A program made the position numbers and the translations under genes. From the NCBI GenBank assembly GCA_005786775.1, contig SYDD01000266.1:1-19847 (forward strand): a DNA stretch of 19,847 nt. The letters run 5' to 3'. Below, one piece after another: positions 1 through 7,175 of this stretch. Within the stretch, counting starts at the first letter, position 1. Every line of letters starts with the position of its first letter. The notes below the pieces were generated by a model. The model worked only from the letters and a program-made list of their open reading frames with translations, had not been told where the DNA came from and made no database searches. Source of the stretch: Opitutaceae bacterium (GTDB taxonomy: Bacteria; Verrucomicrobiota; Verrucomicrobiia; Opitutales; Opitutaceae).

Positions 1-89
1 CAGTCGCGGTTTTCGCGTCCCTTGGCGCCGGTGTGCAGGTGGGGAAACGGGCATTTGCCGCCGGTGGTCGATGCAGGGTGGTTTTCCAT
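1..89 (-). CDS. katG: Catalase-peroxidase, N-terminal fragment (cut by window edge)
   Basis: Reading leftward from the ATG at 89, the first 29 codons give a protein beginning MENHPASTTGGKCPFPHLH and ending ...GRENRD, with the next codon starting TG, as expected for Trp. Known of the family: catalase-peroxidases have a variable start containing GKCPF/GKCPV followed by a short linker and NRDWWPNQL, and this fragment matches up to the window edge. The enzyme is a bifunctional haem protein that removes hydrogen peroxide. No catalytic residue lies in the fragment. It is divergent from the metallopeptidase gene, whose start lies 150 bp away. The call rests on about 30 residues, but the motif is distinctive. 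Confidence 0.8.
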   Translation of the reverse strand, partial: MENHPASTTGGKCPFPHLHTGAKGRENRD

Positions 90-239
90 GATGTCAGTGC
101 TTGTGATCTCGTGAAAGCGGAGGGTGAGGAACGAAGGCTTCTTCGCCAGCCCGCGCAAGTCGCGACGGGGAAAAATCCGGGGCTCGTTCACGGTAAGGTT
201 GCCCTTGCCCGCGCGCGTCTGCGGCGCCTCGATCCGGTC
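90..239. promoter_or_regulatory. Divergent intergenic region, katG / metallopeptidase
   Basis: These 150 bp separate two divergent start codons and should hold both promoters. I see no convincing -35/-10 pair on either strand and no strong ribosome binding site next to either start. The only small structure is CGAAG-GCTT-CTTCG near 130-145, too weak to interpret. A peroxide-responsive operator for katG would be expected here, but I cannot identify one. Confidence 0.35.
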
Positions 240-1985
240 GTGTCCGTTTCCCTTCGTCCCGCGCGCTGGCTGTTCGCCGTGATCGCGCTCTCCGCTCCTG
301 GATTTGCCGCCTCGCTCACGAACCTCTCGGTGCGCACGACGCTCGAGTCGAGCCAGGTGCTCACCGTCGGTTTCACTGCCCAGGGCGGTAACAAGGCGTT
401 GCTCGTGCGGGCGGCCGGTCCCGGTTTACGGGCGCTCGGCGTCGAGGATGCGATGCCGGATCCCTCACTCTCCGTTTTCCGGGAGTCGAACCGGATCGAC
501 GGGAACGACAACTGGGGCGGGGGGAGCGCGCTGGTCAACGCCTTCGTCGCTGCTGGCGCCTTCCCGTTTGCTTCGCCCGCGAGCGCCGACGCCGCGCTGC
601 TGATCTCCGCCGACGGCGGACGCACCGTGCAGGTCTCCGGGCCGGCGCGCGGCAACGTGCTCGTGGAGGTTTACGACCTGGCCCCGTCCAGCCCGGCGCG
701 GCTTACCAACCTGTCGGCCTTGAATCGCGTGGGTACGGGCGGGGACATCCTCATCGCGGGCATCACAGTCTCCGGCACCGGTCGGCTCCCGTTGCTGGTG
801 CGCGCGGTCGGCCCGAGCCTCGCCGCGCTCGGCGTGCCGGACACCCTGCGGGATCCGCGCCTCGTGGTGCTTGATTCGTCGGGCGTAAAGGTGGCTGAGA
901 ACGACACCTACGACGCCGGTCTGGCCTCGACCTTCTCCTCGGTCGGGGCCTTCCCGCTGGTGGCCGGTTCGCTCGATGCGGCGCTCGTCGTCTCCCTGCC
1001 CGCCGGTGGTTACACGATCCAGGTGTCGGGAGCCGATGGCGGCACCGGCAGCGCGATCATCGAGGTCTACGAGGTCGCGGGGGATGTGTGGTTGCGCAAC
1101 GGCTGGACGCGGCCGGCATCCGCGGTGGCGGTCGCGACGGCGGCCACACAGGCGTTCGCGCGATATGTCTCGACGGTCCGTACCCCGGATCTGCCGTTGG
1201 CTTTCGAGATCCAGCCGGGAGCGGAAGCCGTCTGGAATGAATGGATTCCCAAGGGGGTCACGCTGGTGGCTCGCGCGTTTTCGTACCCCGCCTTCGCGAC
1301 GCCCTACACCGCGGTGGCGGGCGTGGATCGCGAGTGGTTCGTCGCCACGTTCACGCGGCTCCACGGCGCCCAGACCGGACAATTCCAAGGCACGGTCTGG
1401 GACGCCGGCAGTCCGGCTTGGGCCGATTCACCAACGGTGACCACGAACAGCTGGAATCTCGAAGCCATCCGCCGCACGAACCAATTGCAAAACAACCCCG
1501 TGGGGATGGCGCAGACCCCGGGGCACGAGTTCTTCCATATCGTGCAGCGTTATCTGAGCGGCCGCATCGCTTCCGCCGGCCCGGGACCGGTCATGCCGGG
1601 CATGATTCCGCAGTGGTTTTGGGAAGGGCCGGCGATGTTCGTCGGCCACCAGACCGCCAATCACCTGGGTTTCAGTTCCTACCTGAACCGCAGCCGCCAG
1701 ACGATGGTCGACCGTGCGAACTCGGGCTTCAGTTCGACGCTCCGCCTGGAGCAGATCTCCTCCAACCTTCCGCCGAACTACGATCCCTACGGCTTGGGCC
1801 ACATCGCCGCCGAGTTCATCGTGGCGCAGGTGGGGATGGAACGGTTCCTCGATATTTACCGGGAGGTGGCGAAAGGTCGCGTCTTTGAGGCCGCATTCGG
1901 AGCGGCGACCGGCGTGCCGCTTGCCGATTTCCTGCAGATGTTCGAGGAAGCGCGCCCGGTGCTCGGCGTGCCGCGCAAGAACTGA
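240..1985 (+). CDS. Secreted zinc metallopeptidase (HExxH...E) with two N-terminal beta repeats
   Basis: 581 aa from the GTG at 240. The open frame continues upstream but would overlap katG, and GTG 240 directly precedes a signal peptide (Arg-containing start, hydrophobic WLFAVIALSAPGFAA, cleavage near residue 24). Residues 26-147 and 155-279 are two copies of a domain with LTNLS, LLVRA.GP.L.ALGV, ND.., GAFP, DAAL, VQVSG and (V/I)EVY, a repeat I know from secreted Opitutaceae proteins. Residues from about 300 to 581 carry HEFFH (429-433) and WFWEG with Glu462, 29 residues after His433. This is the gluzincin zinc-site pattern of peptidase MA-like domains. Zinc peptidase activity is inferred; the substrate is unknown. 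It converges on the M50 gene with a 15-bp gap. Confidence 0.75.
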   Translation: MSVSLRPARWLFAVIALSAPGFAASLTNLSVRTTLESSQVLTVGFTAQGGNKALLVRAAGPGLRALGVEDAMPDPSLSVFRESNRIDGNDNWGGGSALVNAFVAAGAFPFASPASADAALLISADGGRTVQVSGPARGNVLVEVYDLAPSSPARLTNLSALNRVGTGGDILIAGITVSGTGRLPLLVRAVGPSLAALGVPDTLRDPRLVVLDSSGVKVAENDTYDAGLASTFSSVGAFPLVAGSLDAALVVSLPAGGYTIQVSGADGGTGSAIIEVYEVAGDVWLRNGWTRPASAVAVATAATQAFARYVSTVRTPDLPLAFEIQPGAEAVWNEWIPKGVTLVARAFSYPAFATPYTAVAGVDREWFVATFTRLHGAQTGQFQGTVWDAGSPAWADSPTVTTNSWNLEAIRRTNQLQNNPVGMAQTPGHEFFHIVQRYLSGRIASAGPGPVMPGMIPQWFWEGPAMFVGHQTANHLGFSSYLNRSRQTMVDRANSGFSSTLRLEQISSNLPPNYDPYGLGHIAAEFIVAQVGMERFLDIYREVAKGRVFEAAFGAATGVPLADFLQMFEEARPVLGVPRKN

Positions 1986-2000
1986 GCCCTCGGCGGTCCA

Positions 2001-2774
2001 TCAGGACCCGTCGGGTGGCGTGCGGTCCGGATCGGTCCCGGCCGCCGCAAACTGGCGTGCGATCACCGCCCGCCAGTGGGCGTCGTCCCGTTCGCGACGC
2101 TGCGCGGCGCGGTACTCCATTTCGCCCACAATGAAGATGAAGATGAACAGCACGATCAGCAGGGGCTCCCGGAGCCACAAGGCCGTCGCCACCCCGAGCA
2201 CGCAGATGACCTTCCCGCACGTCGCGGCCCAGAAGGTCGCCCGCAGGTAGGGCAGGCGGGTGGCGAGGGAGGCGCGCAGCAGGCGCCCGCCATCCATCGG
2301 GAACGCGGGCAGCAGGTTGAACAGTCCCATGGCGAGGTTCCAACGCATGAGCAGGTGAAGGCTTTCGGTCAGGGTGGGGATGGCACCCGTGCTCTCCACC
2401 GCGGCGGGGGCCGGCAAAAGCAGCCACAGCAGGCCCGCGATCACGAAGTTGACCGCCGGTCCCGCCACCGTGATCAGCACCTCGCGGCGCGGCTCGCGCG
2501 GCAACCCGTCGAACTCCGCCATGCCGCCGATCGGCAGCAGCAGGATCCGCGGCACGCGCACGCCGAACCGGATCGCCGTCAGGCAATGGCCGAACTCGTG
2601 CAGCACCACGCAACCGAAGAAAGCCGCCAGCACCGCCGTGCTCCACCAGAGCCCCGGCCAGCCGGCGTCCGCGTACCCGTCAAACGCGTTCACCGCCAGC
2701 AGCAGCAGAAACGAGAAGTGCACCGCCAGCTGGATCCCGCCGACACGGAAAAGGTTAATTGACCACCCGAGCAT
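2001..2774 (-). CDS. Site-2-type intramembrane zinc metalloprotease (M50), copy A
   Basis: 257 aa. Family M50 proteases cut membrane-spanning substrates inside the bilayer. HEFGH (59-63) supplies the zinc-binding histidines and catalytic Glu60; NLLPAFPMDGG (153-163) supplies the third ligand, Asp161. Hydrophobic segments lie around 14-30, 46-60, 100-121, 139-157 and 195-225. There is no PDZ or CBS domain, so this is the short, minimal form. The start is the ATG at 2774, because copy B (3946-4722) begins with the same MLGWS.NLFRV; an in-frame TTG at 2786 would add four residues. The gene is divergent from a truncated NtrC-type regulator 93 bp away, an arrangement repeated in copy B. The substrate is unknown. 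Confidence 0.88.
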   Translation of the reverse strand: MLGWSINLFRVGGIQLAVHFSFLLLLAVNAFDGYADAGWPGLWWSTAVLAAFFGCVVLHEFGHCLTAIRFGVRVPRILLLPIGGMAEFDGLPREPRREVLITVAGPAVNFVIAGLLWLLLPAPAAVESTGAIPTLTESLHLLMRWNLAMGLFNLLPAFPMDGGRLLRASLATRLPYLRATFWAATCGKVICVLGVATALWLREPLLIVLFIFIFIVGEMEYRAAQRRERDDAHWRAVIARQFAAAGTDPDRTPPDGS

Positions 2775-2834
2775 CGGAACCAACAAAGTCGCGCCCGGGG
2801 TTTAAGCCAGCGTGCAGTGCGCCGGCGCGCCGCC

Positions 2835-2851
2835 TTGGCGTGCCAGTTGCT
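2835..2851 (+). promoter_or_regulatory. Candidate sigma-54 (-24/-12) promoter
   Basis: TTGGCGTGCCAGTTGCT has GG (2837-2838) and GC (2849-2850) separated by exactly 10 bases. It matches the TGGCACG-N4-TTGCW consensus except at the two bases of the CG(T)G part. Transcription would start near 2862, leaving only about 6 bases before the ATG at 2868. I do not see the element at the equivalent place in copy B (3860-3945), which weakens the call. One match of this length in GC-rich DNA can be chance. Confidence 0.3.
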
Positions 2852-2867
2852 GCCGGATCCCCGTCCC

Positions 2868-3425
2868 ATGCCCGATTCCACACAGGCCGCCACCATCCTC
2901 GTCGTCGATGACGACGCGGAGATCCGCTATTCGCTCACGCGCGTCCTCTCTTCCCGCGGCTACCAGGTCATCGAGGCGGCGAGCGGCGAGCAGGGCGTGG
3001 CGATGGTGCGCAAGGGGCCCGCCCCCCACCTCGTCTTTCTCGATGTCCGCATGGGTGGCATGGGCGGCATCGAGGCGCTGCAGCACATCCGCTCGGCCAA
3101 CCCGCGACAGTTGGTCGTGCTGATGACCGCCTTCGGCACCGCGCAGACCGCGATCGAGGCGATGAAGTACGGCGCGTTCGACTACGTGATGAAGCCCTTC
3201 GATCCCGCGAAGGTCCTCTCGCTCGCGCAGAACGCCCTCAAGGCCCACGCCGACCTCCGCGCCGTCGGCGACTACAAGCCTTCCGTCAACCCTGACGACT
3301 ACCGCGAGGGCATCGTCGGCAGTTCGCCCGTGATCATCACGGTGACGTCGCTCGCGGTGACTTGGCCGATGACCTTGAAGACCTCCTGCATCACCGGCGA
3401 GCTGCCGACGATGCCCTCTCGGTAG
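2868..3425 (+). pseudogene. NtrC-family response regulator, copy A, truncated at a fold-back junction
   Basis: 185 codons. Residues 1 to about 125 are a complete receiver domain: acidic pocket Asp14-Asp16, phospho-acceptor Asp59 in FLDVRMGG, Thr87 in LMTAFGTA and Lys109 in MKPFDP. A linker follows, then DDYREGIVGSSPV, the usual entry to a sigma-54-interacting AAA+ ATPase. At about residue 155 the frame passes base 3334 and reads the antisense of copy B, giving an unrelated tail that ends ELPTMPSR. Walker A (GESGTGKE), the GAFTGA loop and the DNA-binding domain are all missing. As it stands the product would be a bare receiver. The native gene was probably a full activator of about 450-500 aa. 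Confidence 0.8.
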
Positions 3426-3859
3426 TCGTCCGCGTTGATGGTGGGCCGGTAATCGCCGACGGCCCGCAGGTCGGCGTGGGCCTTGAGGGCGTTCTGGGCG
3501 AGGCCGAGCACCTTCGCGGGATCGAAGGGCTTCATCACGTAGTCGAACGCGCCGAACTTCATCGCCTCGATCGCAGTCTGGGCGGTGCCGAACGCGGTCA
3601 TCAGGATCACCAGCTGTCGCGGGCTGGCCGCGCGGATATGCTGCAGCGCCTCGATGCCGCTCATCCCGCCCATCCGGACATCCAGGAAAATGAGGTCGGG
3701 CGCCGGGCCCTTGCGCACGAGGGCGACGCCTTCCTCGCCGCTGGCCGCCTCCGCGACCTGGTAGCCCCGGGAGGAGAGCACGCGCGAGAGCGAATAGCGG
3801 ATCTCCGCGTCGTCGTCGATGACGAGCAGGGTGGGCGGGCGGGTCGGTGCTTCGGACAT
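3299..3859 (-). pseudogene. NtrC-family response regulator, copy B, truncated at a fold-back junction
   Basis: 186 codons from the ATG at 3859, chosen by alignment with copy A over an upstream in-frame ATG at 3961. The receiver is complete: Asp15-Asp17, phospho-acceptor Asp60, Thr88, Lys110. The AAA+ entry continues further than in copy A, through VGSSPVMQEVFKVIGQV and VMITGE, where ESGTGKE should follow. At about residue 178 it crosses into the antisense of copy A and ends LPTMPSR. Both truncated genes end ELPTMPSR because each reads the reverse complement of the other's IVGSSPV/DDYRE region, whose antisense supplies the TAG stop. The ATPase and DNA-binding domains are absent. The native gene was presumably a full sigma-54-dependent activator divergent from M50 copy B. 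Confidence 0.8.
3324..3334. other. Fold-back junction with 11-bp shared sequence
   Basis: TCGCCCGTGAT lies where copy A stops and inverted copy B begins. In copy A it encodes the SSPV region, where GCAG would be expected next. In copy B, read on the minus strand, the same bases (ATCACGGGCGA) encode ITGE, just before the expected Walker A. These are different points of the two homologous genes, so the join is not ordinary homologous recombination between matching positions. It looks like microhomology joining or a chimera. Confidence 0.75.
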
Positions 3860-3945
3860 GGCGGTGGGCCGGCCGGCGGGCGCGGCGGGCCCCGGCCCCA
3901 CTGCGCGCTCGCCATCCCGGCGCTCAGCGGGTCTTTTCGCCTGCG

Positions 3946-4722
3946 ATGCTTGGCTGGTCAACGAACCTTTTCCGCGTGTCGGGGATCCAGCTCTCGCTGC
4001 ACTTCTCCTTTTACCTGCTCCTGGGGTTCAACGCGTGGCAGGGCTGGCGGGAAGCCGGCTGGACCGGGCTGTGGTGGCACAGCGGGGTGCTGGTGGCCTT
4101 CTTTGTCTGCGTGGTCCTGCACGAGTTGGGTCACTGCTTCACCGCCCGGCGATACGGGGTGGGGGTCTCGCGGATCTTACTTCTACCGATCGGCGGAGTG
4201 GCCGAGTTCGACGGCATTCCCCCGGAGCCGCGCCGCGAGGTGGTGATTAGCCTCGCCGGGCCGGCGGTGAACTTCGCACTGGCCGCGGCGCTCTGGCTTG
4301 TGCTCCGCGTGCTGCCTGTGCCGGTATTCGTATCGGGAGGGCTGCCCAATGCGCTGCCGGATCTCGCCGGATCACTAGAGTTTCTCCTCTCGTGGAACCT
4401 GCTGATGGGGACCTTCAATCTGGTCCCAGCCTTCCCGATGGACGGGGGACGAGTACTCCGCGCGCTGCTGGCCGGGAAAATGAATTATGTGCGCGCCACC
4501 TTTTGGGCGGCCACGGTCGGGAAGGTCGTGGCCGTCGCGGGCGCGGGGGCGGCTTATTTGTACCAGCCACTGGCGATTCTGCTGTTCCTCTTCGTGTTCA
4601 TCGTGGGCGAAATGGAGTACCGGGGCGCGCGACGGCGCGCGCAGGAGGAGGAACACTTCCGTTTGACGGTGGAGCGGTTGCGCGCGCAGAGCTTAACGCA
4701 AGGTACGACACCCCCCTTTTAA
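3946..4722 (+). CDS. Site-2-type intramembrane zinc metalloprotease (M50), copy B
   Basis: 258 aa starting MLGWSTNLFRV, a homologue of the gene at 2001-2774. HELGH (59-63) and NLVPAFPMDGG with Asp166 form the zinc site. Conserved between both copies are RILLLPIGG, AEFDG, PRREV, AGPAVNF and the C-terminal FIVGEMEYR. Several hydrophobic helices and a charged C-terminal tail are visible; there is no PDZ or CBS domain. The protein should sit in the inner membrane. It is divergent from the truncated regulator (start at 3859) with an 86-bp gap and converges on the PQQ-like gene with a 22-bp gap. That gap overlaps a weak 5-bp hairpin (GAGTC...GACTC, 4732-4746). The substrate is unknown. Confidence 0.88.
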   Translation: MLGWSTNLFRVSGIQLSLHFSFYLLLGFNAWQGWREAGWTGLWWHSGVLVAFFVCVVLHELGHCFTARRYGVGVSRILLLPIGGVAEFDGIPPEPRREVVISLAGPAVNFALAAALWLVLRVLPVPVFVSGGLPNALPDLAGSLEFLLSWNLLMGTFNLVPAFPMDGGRVLRALLAGKMNYVRATFWAATVGKVVAVAGAGAAYLYQPLAILLFLFVFIVGEMEYRGARRRAQEEEHFRLTVERLRAQSLTQGTTPPF

Positions 4723-4744
4723 AGCCAGCCCGAGTCGGCAAGAC

Positions 4745-6100
4745 TCAGCGCGAGCTTAGGTCAAAGGAGGCGATCTCCTCGTCGTTGCGTACCAAGACGG
4801 CCCGGTTGGCGAAGGCCGGATGGGACCAGTGCACCTCTCGCACGCCGGCCCGGTTGGTCGGCTTCACGAGCTGGGCGCGACCCAGTTCCTTGCAGCCCTC
4901 CGGCGTCAGGCGCAGGAGCAGCAGTTGCCCCAACTCGTTGTAGAGGAAGAAGCGATCCTCGTGTCGGACGAGGAAGGCGGTCACGTGGCGGGCCGGTTTC
5001 CCGTTGGCGGTCGTGGGCCCGAGCGTTTCCCAGAGCCGTTCCCCGGTCTCGAGCCGAAGACACCGCAGTTGGCCGAAGGCGCAGACGCCGTAGATGTGAC
5101 CGTCCGCGATGAAGGGGGTGCCCATCAGGCTATGGAGACCCTCCGTCCTGGTCTCGCTGGGTCCGCGGATGCTCCAGGCCTCCGCGACAGTGGGAAGGTC
5201 CGCAGCCAGCCGCAGCAGCTTCGAGCCGTCAAAGAAGGTCGAAAGGAGCAAGAGGTCGCCGGCCAGGCGTGGCGAGCCAATGGCGTGTGCGAGCTTGGTT
5301 TTGAATGCGACGCTCCAGAGGACTTCTCCCGTGGCCGGAAGGAGTCCGCTGATGGCCTCCGCGTCCCAGGCCAAGACCTGGCGGGTGCCGCCTGCCGCCA
5401 CCACGACTGGCGTGGAGTAGCCTGGCTCCCTCGGGGGTAGCGCGCGCCAACGGACCTCGCCCGTGCGCTTGTCCAGCGCGTGCAGGGTGTGGGCTTCACC
5501 GCCGGTGAGGCACAGGAGGAGATCTCCCTCCACGACGGGCGCAGAGGCGAAGCCCCAGAGCGGGGTGCGCGCGGTGAAATCCTGTGGGTAGTGCCTCGAC
5601 CAGATCACCCGTCCCGTCGCCGCCTCCAGACAATGCAGGTGGCCCTCGGCCCCGAGGGTGTAGACGCGGTCGCCATCCACCTCGGGCGCCGCCCGCGGGC
5701 CAGAGGGGTAGCTGAGGTCGTACGGACAGTCGTACTCGTGGGTCCAGAGGATGCGGCCGGTTCGCTCGTCGAGGCACACCACGCGTTCGATACCGGGCTC
5801 GGCCATCCGTTTGAGGGCACCGCCGGTGTTGCCGCGCGTCTGCGAGCGCGGCCGGTCGAGCAGGAAAACGCGGCCGCCGGAGACTACCGGGCTGCTATAA
5901 CCCGCGGCGATAGGAGTGCGCCAGCGCACCGGCGGGCCTCCGGGCGGGAAAGTGGCGAGCACGCCACTTTCCCGCCAGACGCTGTCCCGCTGCGGGCCGT
6001 GCCAGTGGGGCCAGTCCGTGGCCCGAGCCGTTCCGGTCACGGCGGCGAGCAGCAGAAAAGACAACGCTCCCACCGGGAAAGGAGGGAGCGTTGGGGACAT
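4745..6100 (-). CDS. Exported PQQ-like beta-propeller protein
   Basis: 451 aa. An N-terminal hydrophobic segment (GALSFLLLAAVTGTARA, about 11-27) looks like a signal peptide with few positive charges, followed by DWPHWHGPQRDSVW. This is the WP.W.GP.R opening typical of secreted PQQ-like propellers in Planctomycetes and Verrucomicrobia. Repeated blades have the form (V)YTLGAEGHLHCLEAATGRVIWS, VVCLDERTGRILW and LHALDKRTGEVRW. These proteins act as scaffolds or sometimes as dehydrogenase-like enzymes; no catalytic role can be assigned and PQQ binding is not implied. The start is uncertain: a terminator-like hairpin covers codons 3-13, and a GTG at codon 10 is possible. The gene lies 38 bp downstream of fba on the same strand. 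Confidence 0.8.
   Translation of the reverse strand: MSPTLPPFPVGALSFLLLAAVTGTARATDWPHWHGPQRDSVWRESGVLATFPPGGPPVRWRTPIAAGYSSPVVSGGRVFLLDRPRSQTRGNTGGALKRMAEPGIERVVCLDERTGRILWTHEYDCPYDLSYPSGPRAAPEVDGDRVYTLGAEGHLHCLEAATGRVIWSRHYPQDFTARTPLWGFASAPVVEGDLLLCLTGGEAHTLHALDKRTGEVRWRALPPREPGYSTPVVVAAGGTRQVLAWDAEAISGLLPATGEVLWSVAFKTKLAHAIGSPRLAGDLLLLSTFFDGSKLLRLAADLPTVAEAWSIRGPSETRTEGLHSLMGTPFIADGHIYGVCAFGQLRCLRLETGERLWETLGPTTANGKPARHVTAFLVRHEDRFFLYNELGQLLLLRLTPEGCKELGRAQLVKPTNRAGVREVHWSHPAFANRAVLVRNDEEIASFDLSSR
6052..6093 (-). terminator. Rho-independent terminator-like hairpin after fba, inside the PQQ-gene start
   Basis: On the minus strand CAACGCTCCC (6093-6084) and GGGAGCGTTG (6071-6062) form a perfect 10-bp stem with a 12-base loop, followed by TCTTTTCTGC. 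It begins 46 bases after the aldolase stop codon, where a terminator for fba would be expected. It overlaps codons 3-13 of the annotated propeller gene. Either the true start of that gene is further downstream, or the hairpin controls read-through or translation. Confidence 0.55.
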
Positions 6101-6112
6101 CTTGAGGGGAAG

Positions 6113-6135
6113 GGCGGGCCGGAGCGCGGCCCGCC
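6113..6135 (-). other. Short GC hairpin just after the fba stop codon
   Basis: GGCGGGCC (6113-6120) and GGCCCGCC (6128-6135) are perfect 8-bp inverted repeats around a 7-base loop, starting 4 bases past the aldolase stop. No T-tract follows on the minus strand (CTTCCCCTC). It may stabilise the mRNA end or assist the hairpin at 6062-6093. Confidence 0.4.
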
Positions 6136-6138
6136 GCC

Positions 6139-7089
6139 TCAGCGGCCGAGGCTGGCGCGCAGGCTGGCGAGTTGGCCAGCGCTGCCGAGCAGCTGGTTGC
6201 GGCTGCCGATGAACTTGGCGTACTCGTCGATGAACACCTTGCCCGGCGGGCGGAAATCGAATTCCGCGGGCTTGTCGCGGAAGAACTCGCGGTGCACGCG
6301 CGTCCAGACAAGGCGGCCGTCGGTATCGATGTTGACCTTGGTCACGCCGAGCCGCGCCGCAGGCAGGTACTCGTTAGGATCTACGCCCATCGAGTCCTTG
6401 ATCTGGCCACCGGCGCGATTGATGCGGTCGACCTCGTCCTTCGGCACGCTGGAGCTGCCGTGCATCACCAGAGGGAAGCCGGGGAGGCGGTCCTGGATCT
6501 TCTGCAGCACGTCGAAGTGGAGCGACTGCTTGCCCTTGAACTTGAAGGCGCCGTGCGAGGTGCCGATGGCGCAGGCGAGGGAGTCGCAGCCGGTGCGCTT
6601 GACGAACTCCTTGGCCTCCTCGGGGTCGGTGAGGCACGCGTGGCCTTCCTCGACCTTGATGTCCTCCTCGACGCCGCCGAGCATCCCGAGCTCGGCCTCG
6701 ACCGAGATGCCCTTCGCGTGCGCCTTCTCAACCACGCGGCGGGTGATGGCGACGTTTTGGTCAAAGGGGTCGTGCGAGGCGTCGATCATCACCGAGCTGA
6801 AGAAGCCCGAGTTGATGCAGTCGTAGCAGGTTTCCTCGTCGCCGTGGTCGAGGTGGACGGCGAAAATCGCCTCCGGGAAGATGTCGCCCGCGGCGCGGAT
6901 GATCGCCTCCAGCATCCGCTTGTCGGTGTATTTCCGCGCGCCCTTTGAGATCTGAATGATAAAGGGAGCCTGCGATTCGATGCAGCCCCGGAAGAGGCCC
7001 ATCGCCTGCTCGGCGTTGTTGATGTTGTAGGCGCCGACAGCGTACTTGCCGTAGGCGTGCCTAAACAGCTGCGCGGTGGTGACAATCAT
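6139..7089 (-). CDS. fba: Class II fructose-bisphosphate aldolase
   Basis: 316 aa. The enzyme reversibly cleaves fructose 1,6-bisphosphate to dihydroxyacetone phosphate and glyceraldehyde 3-phosphate, in the cytoplasm, using zinc. The start MIVTTAQLFRHAYGKYAVGAYN is the family's usual opening, so the ATG at 7089 is preferred to an upstream extension. Visible motifs: AVHLDHG with Asp81 and His82 (zinc ligand), EAELGMLGG with Glu133, GTSHG with His179 and MHGSSS with His210 (zinc ligands). The phosphate-binding region follows in VTKVNIDTDGR. Length and motifs are normal for the family. It lies between topB and the propeller gene, all on the minus strand; hairpins after its stop suggest its transcript can end there. 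Glycolysis/gluconeogenesis is the expected role, alongside pgi at 18220-19800. Confidence 0.93.
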   Translation of the reverse strand: MIVTTAQLFRHAYGKYAVGAYNINNAEQAMGLFRGCIESQAPFIIQISKGARKYTDKRMLEAIIRAAGDIFPEAIFAVHLDHGDEETCYDCINSGFFSSVMIDASHDPFDQNVAITRRVVEKAHAKGISVEAELGMLGGVEEDIKVEEGHACLTDPEEAKEFVKRTGCDSLACAIGTSHGAFKFKGKQSLHFDVLQKIQDRLPGFPLVMHGSSSVPKDEVDRINRAGGQIKDSMGVDPNEYLPAARLGVTKVNIDTDGRLVWTRVHREFFRDKPAEFDFRPPGKVFIDEYAKFIGSRNQLLGSAGQLASLRASLGR

Positions 7090-7175
7090 GGATGTAAAAG
7101 GTGGACGCGAAGGCTCCGGAGTGACTTGGCGCGGGGCAAGGGTAATTTCGGGCACCGCTGCCGGTGGGCCTCGGC

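Larger units (their letters stand above)
2001..4722. repeat. Large diverged inverted repeat: M50-regulator / regulator-M50
   Basis: The left arm (2001-3334) holds M50 (-) and the regulator start (+); the right arm (3324-4722) holds the regulator start (-) and M50 (+). The arms have the same gene order and similar divergent gaps (93 bp and 86 bp). By eye the receivers are about 85% identical and the N-terminal 110 residues of the M50 proteins about 75% identical. The divergence argues against a recent palindromic duplication and for two separate homologous loci brought together at 3324-3334. Confidence 0.8.

Noticed and set aside
33..239. Upstream extension of the metallopeptidase reading frame
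   Set aside because: It would overlap the katG start and place 69 non-conserved residues before an obvious signal peptide.
465..1388. 307-codon minus-strand open frame opposite the metallopeptidase gene
   Set aside because: Arg/Gly/His-rich translation with no recognisable motif; it is the antisense shadow of a gene with a signal peptide and a zinc-site motif.
2868..3425. Stand-alone single-domain response regulators as a new two-receiver system
   Set aside because: Both proteins continue into the AAA+ entry motif and are cut mid-domain at a fold-back join, so they are broken NtrC-type genes, not natural bare receivers.
4732..4746. GAGTC...GACTC hairpin between M50 copy B and the propeller gene
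   Set aside because: Only a 5-bp stem with no following T-tract on either strand; too weak to call a terminator.
5480..6826. 448-codon plus-strand open frame
   Set aside because: It runs opposite both the propeller gene and the aldolase, crossing their boundary, and has no family resemblance; a GC-rich antisense frame.
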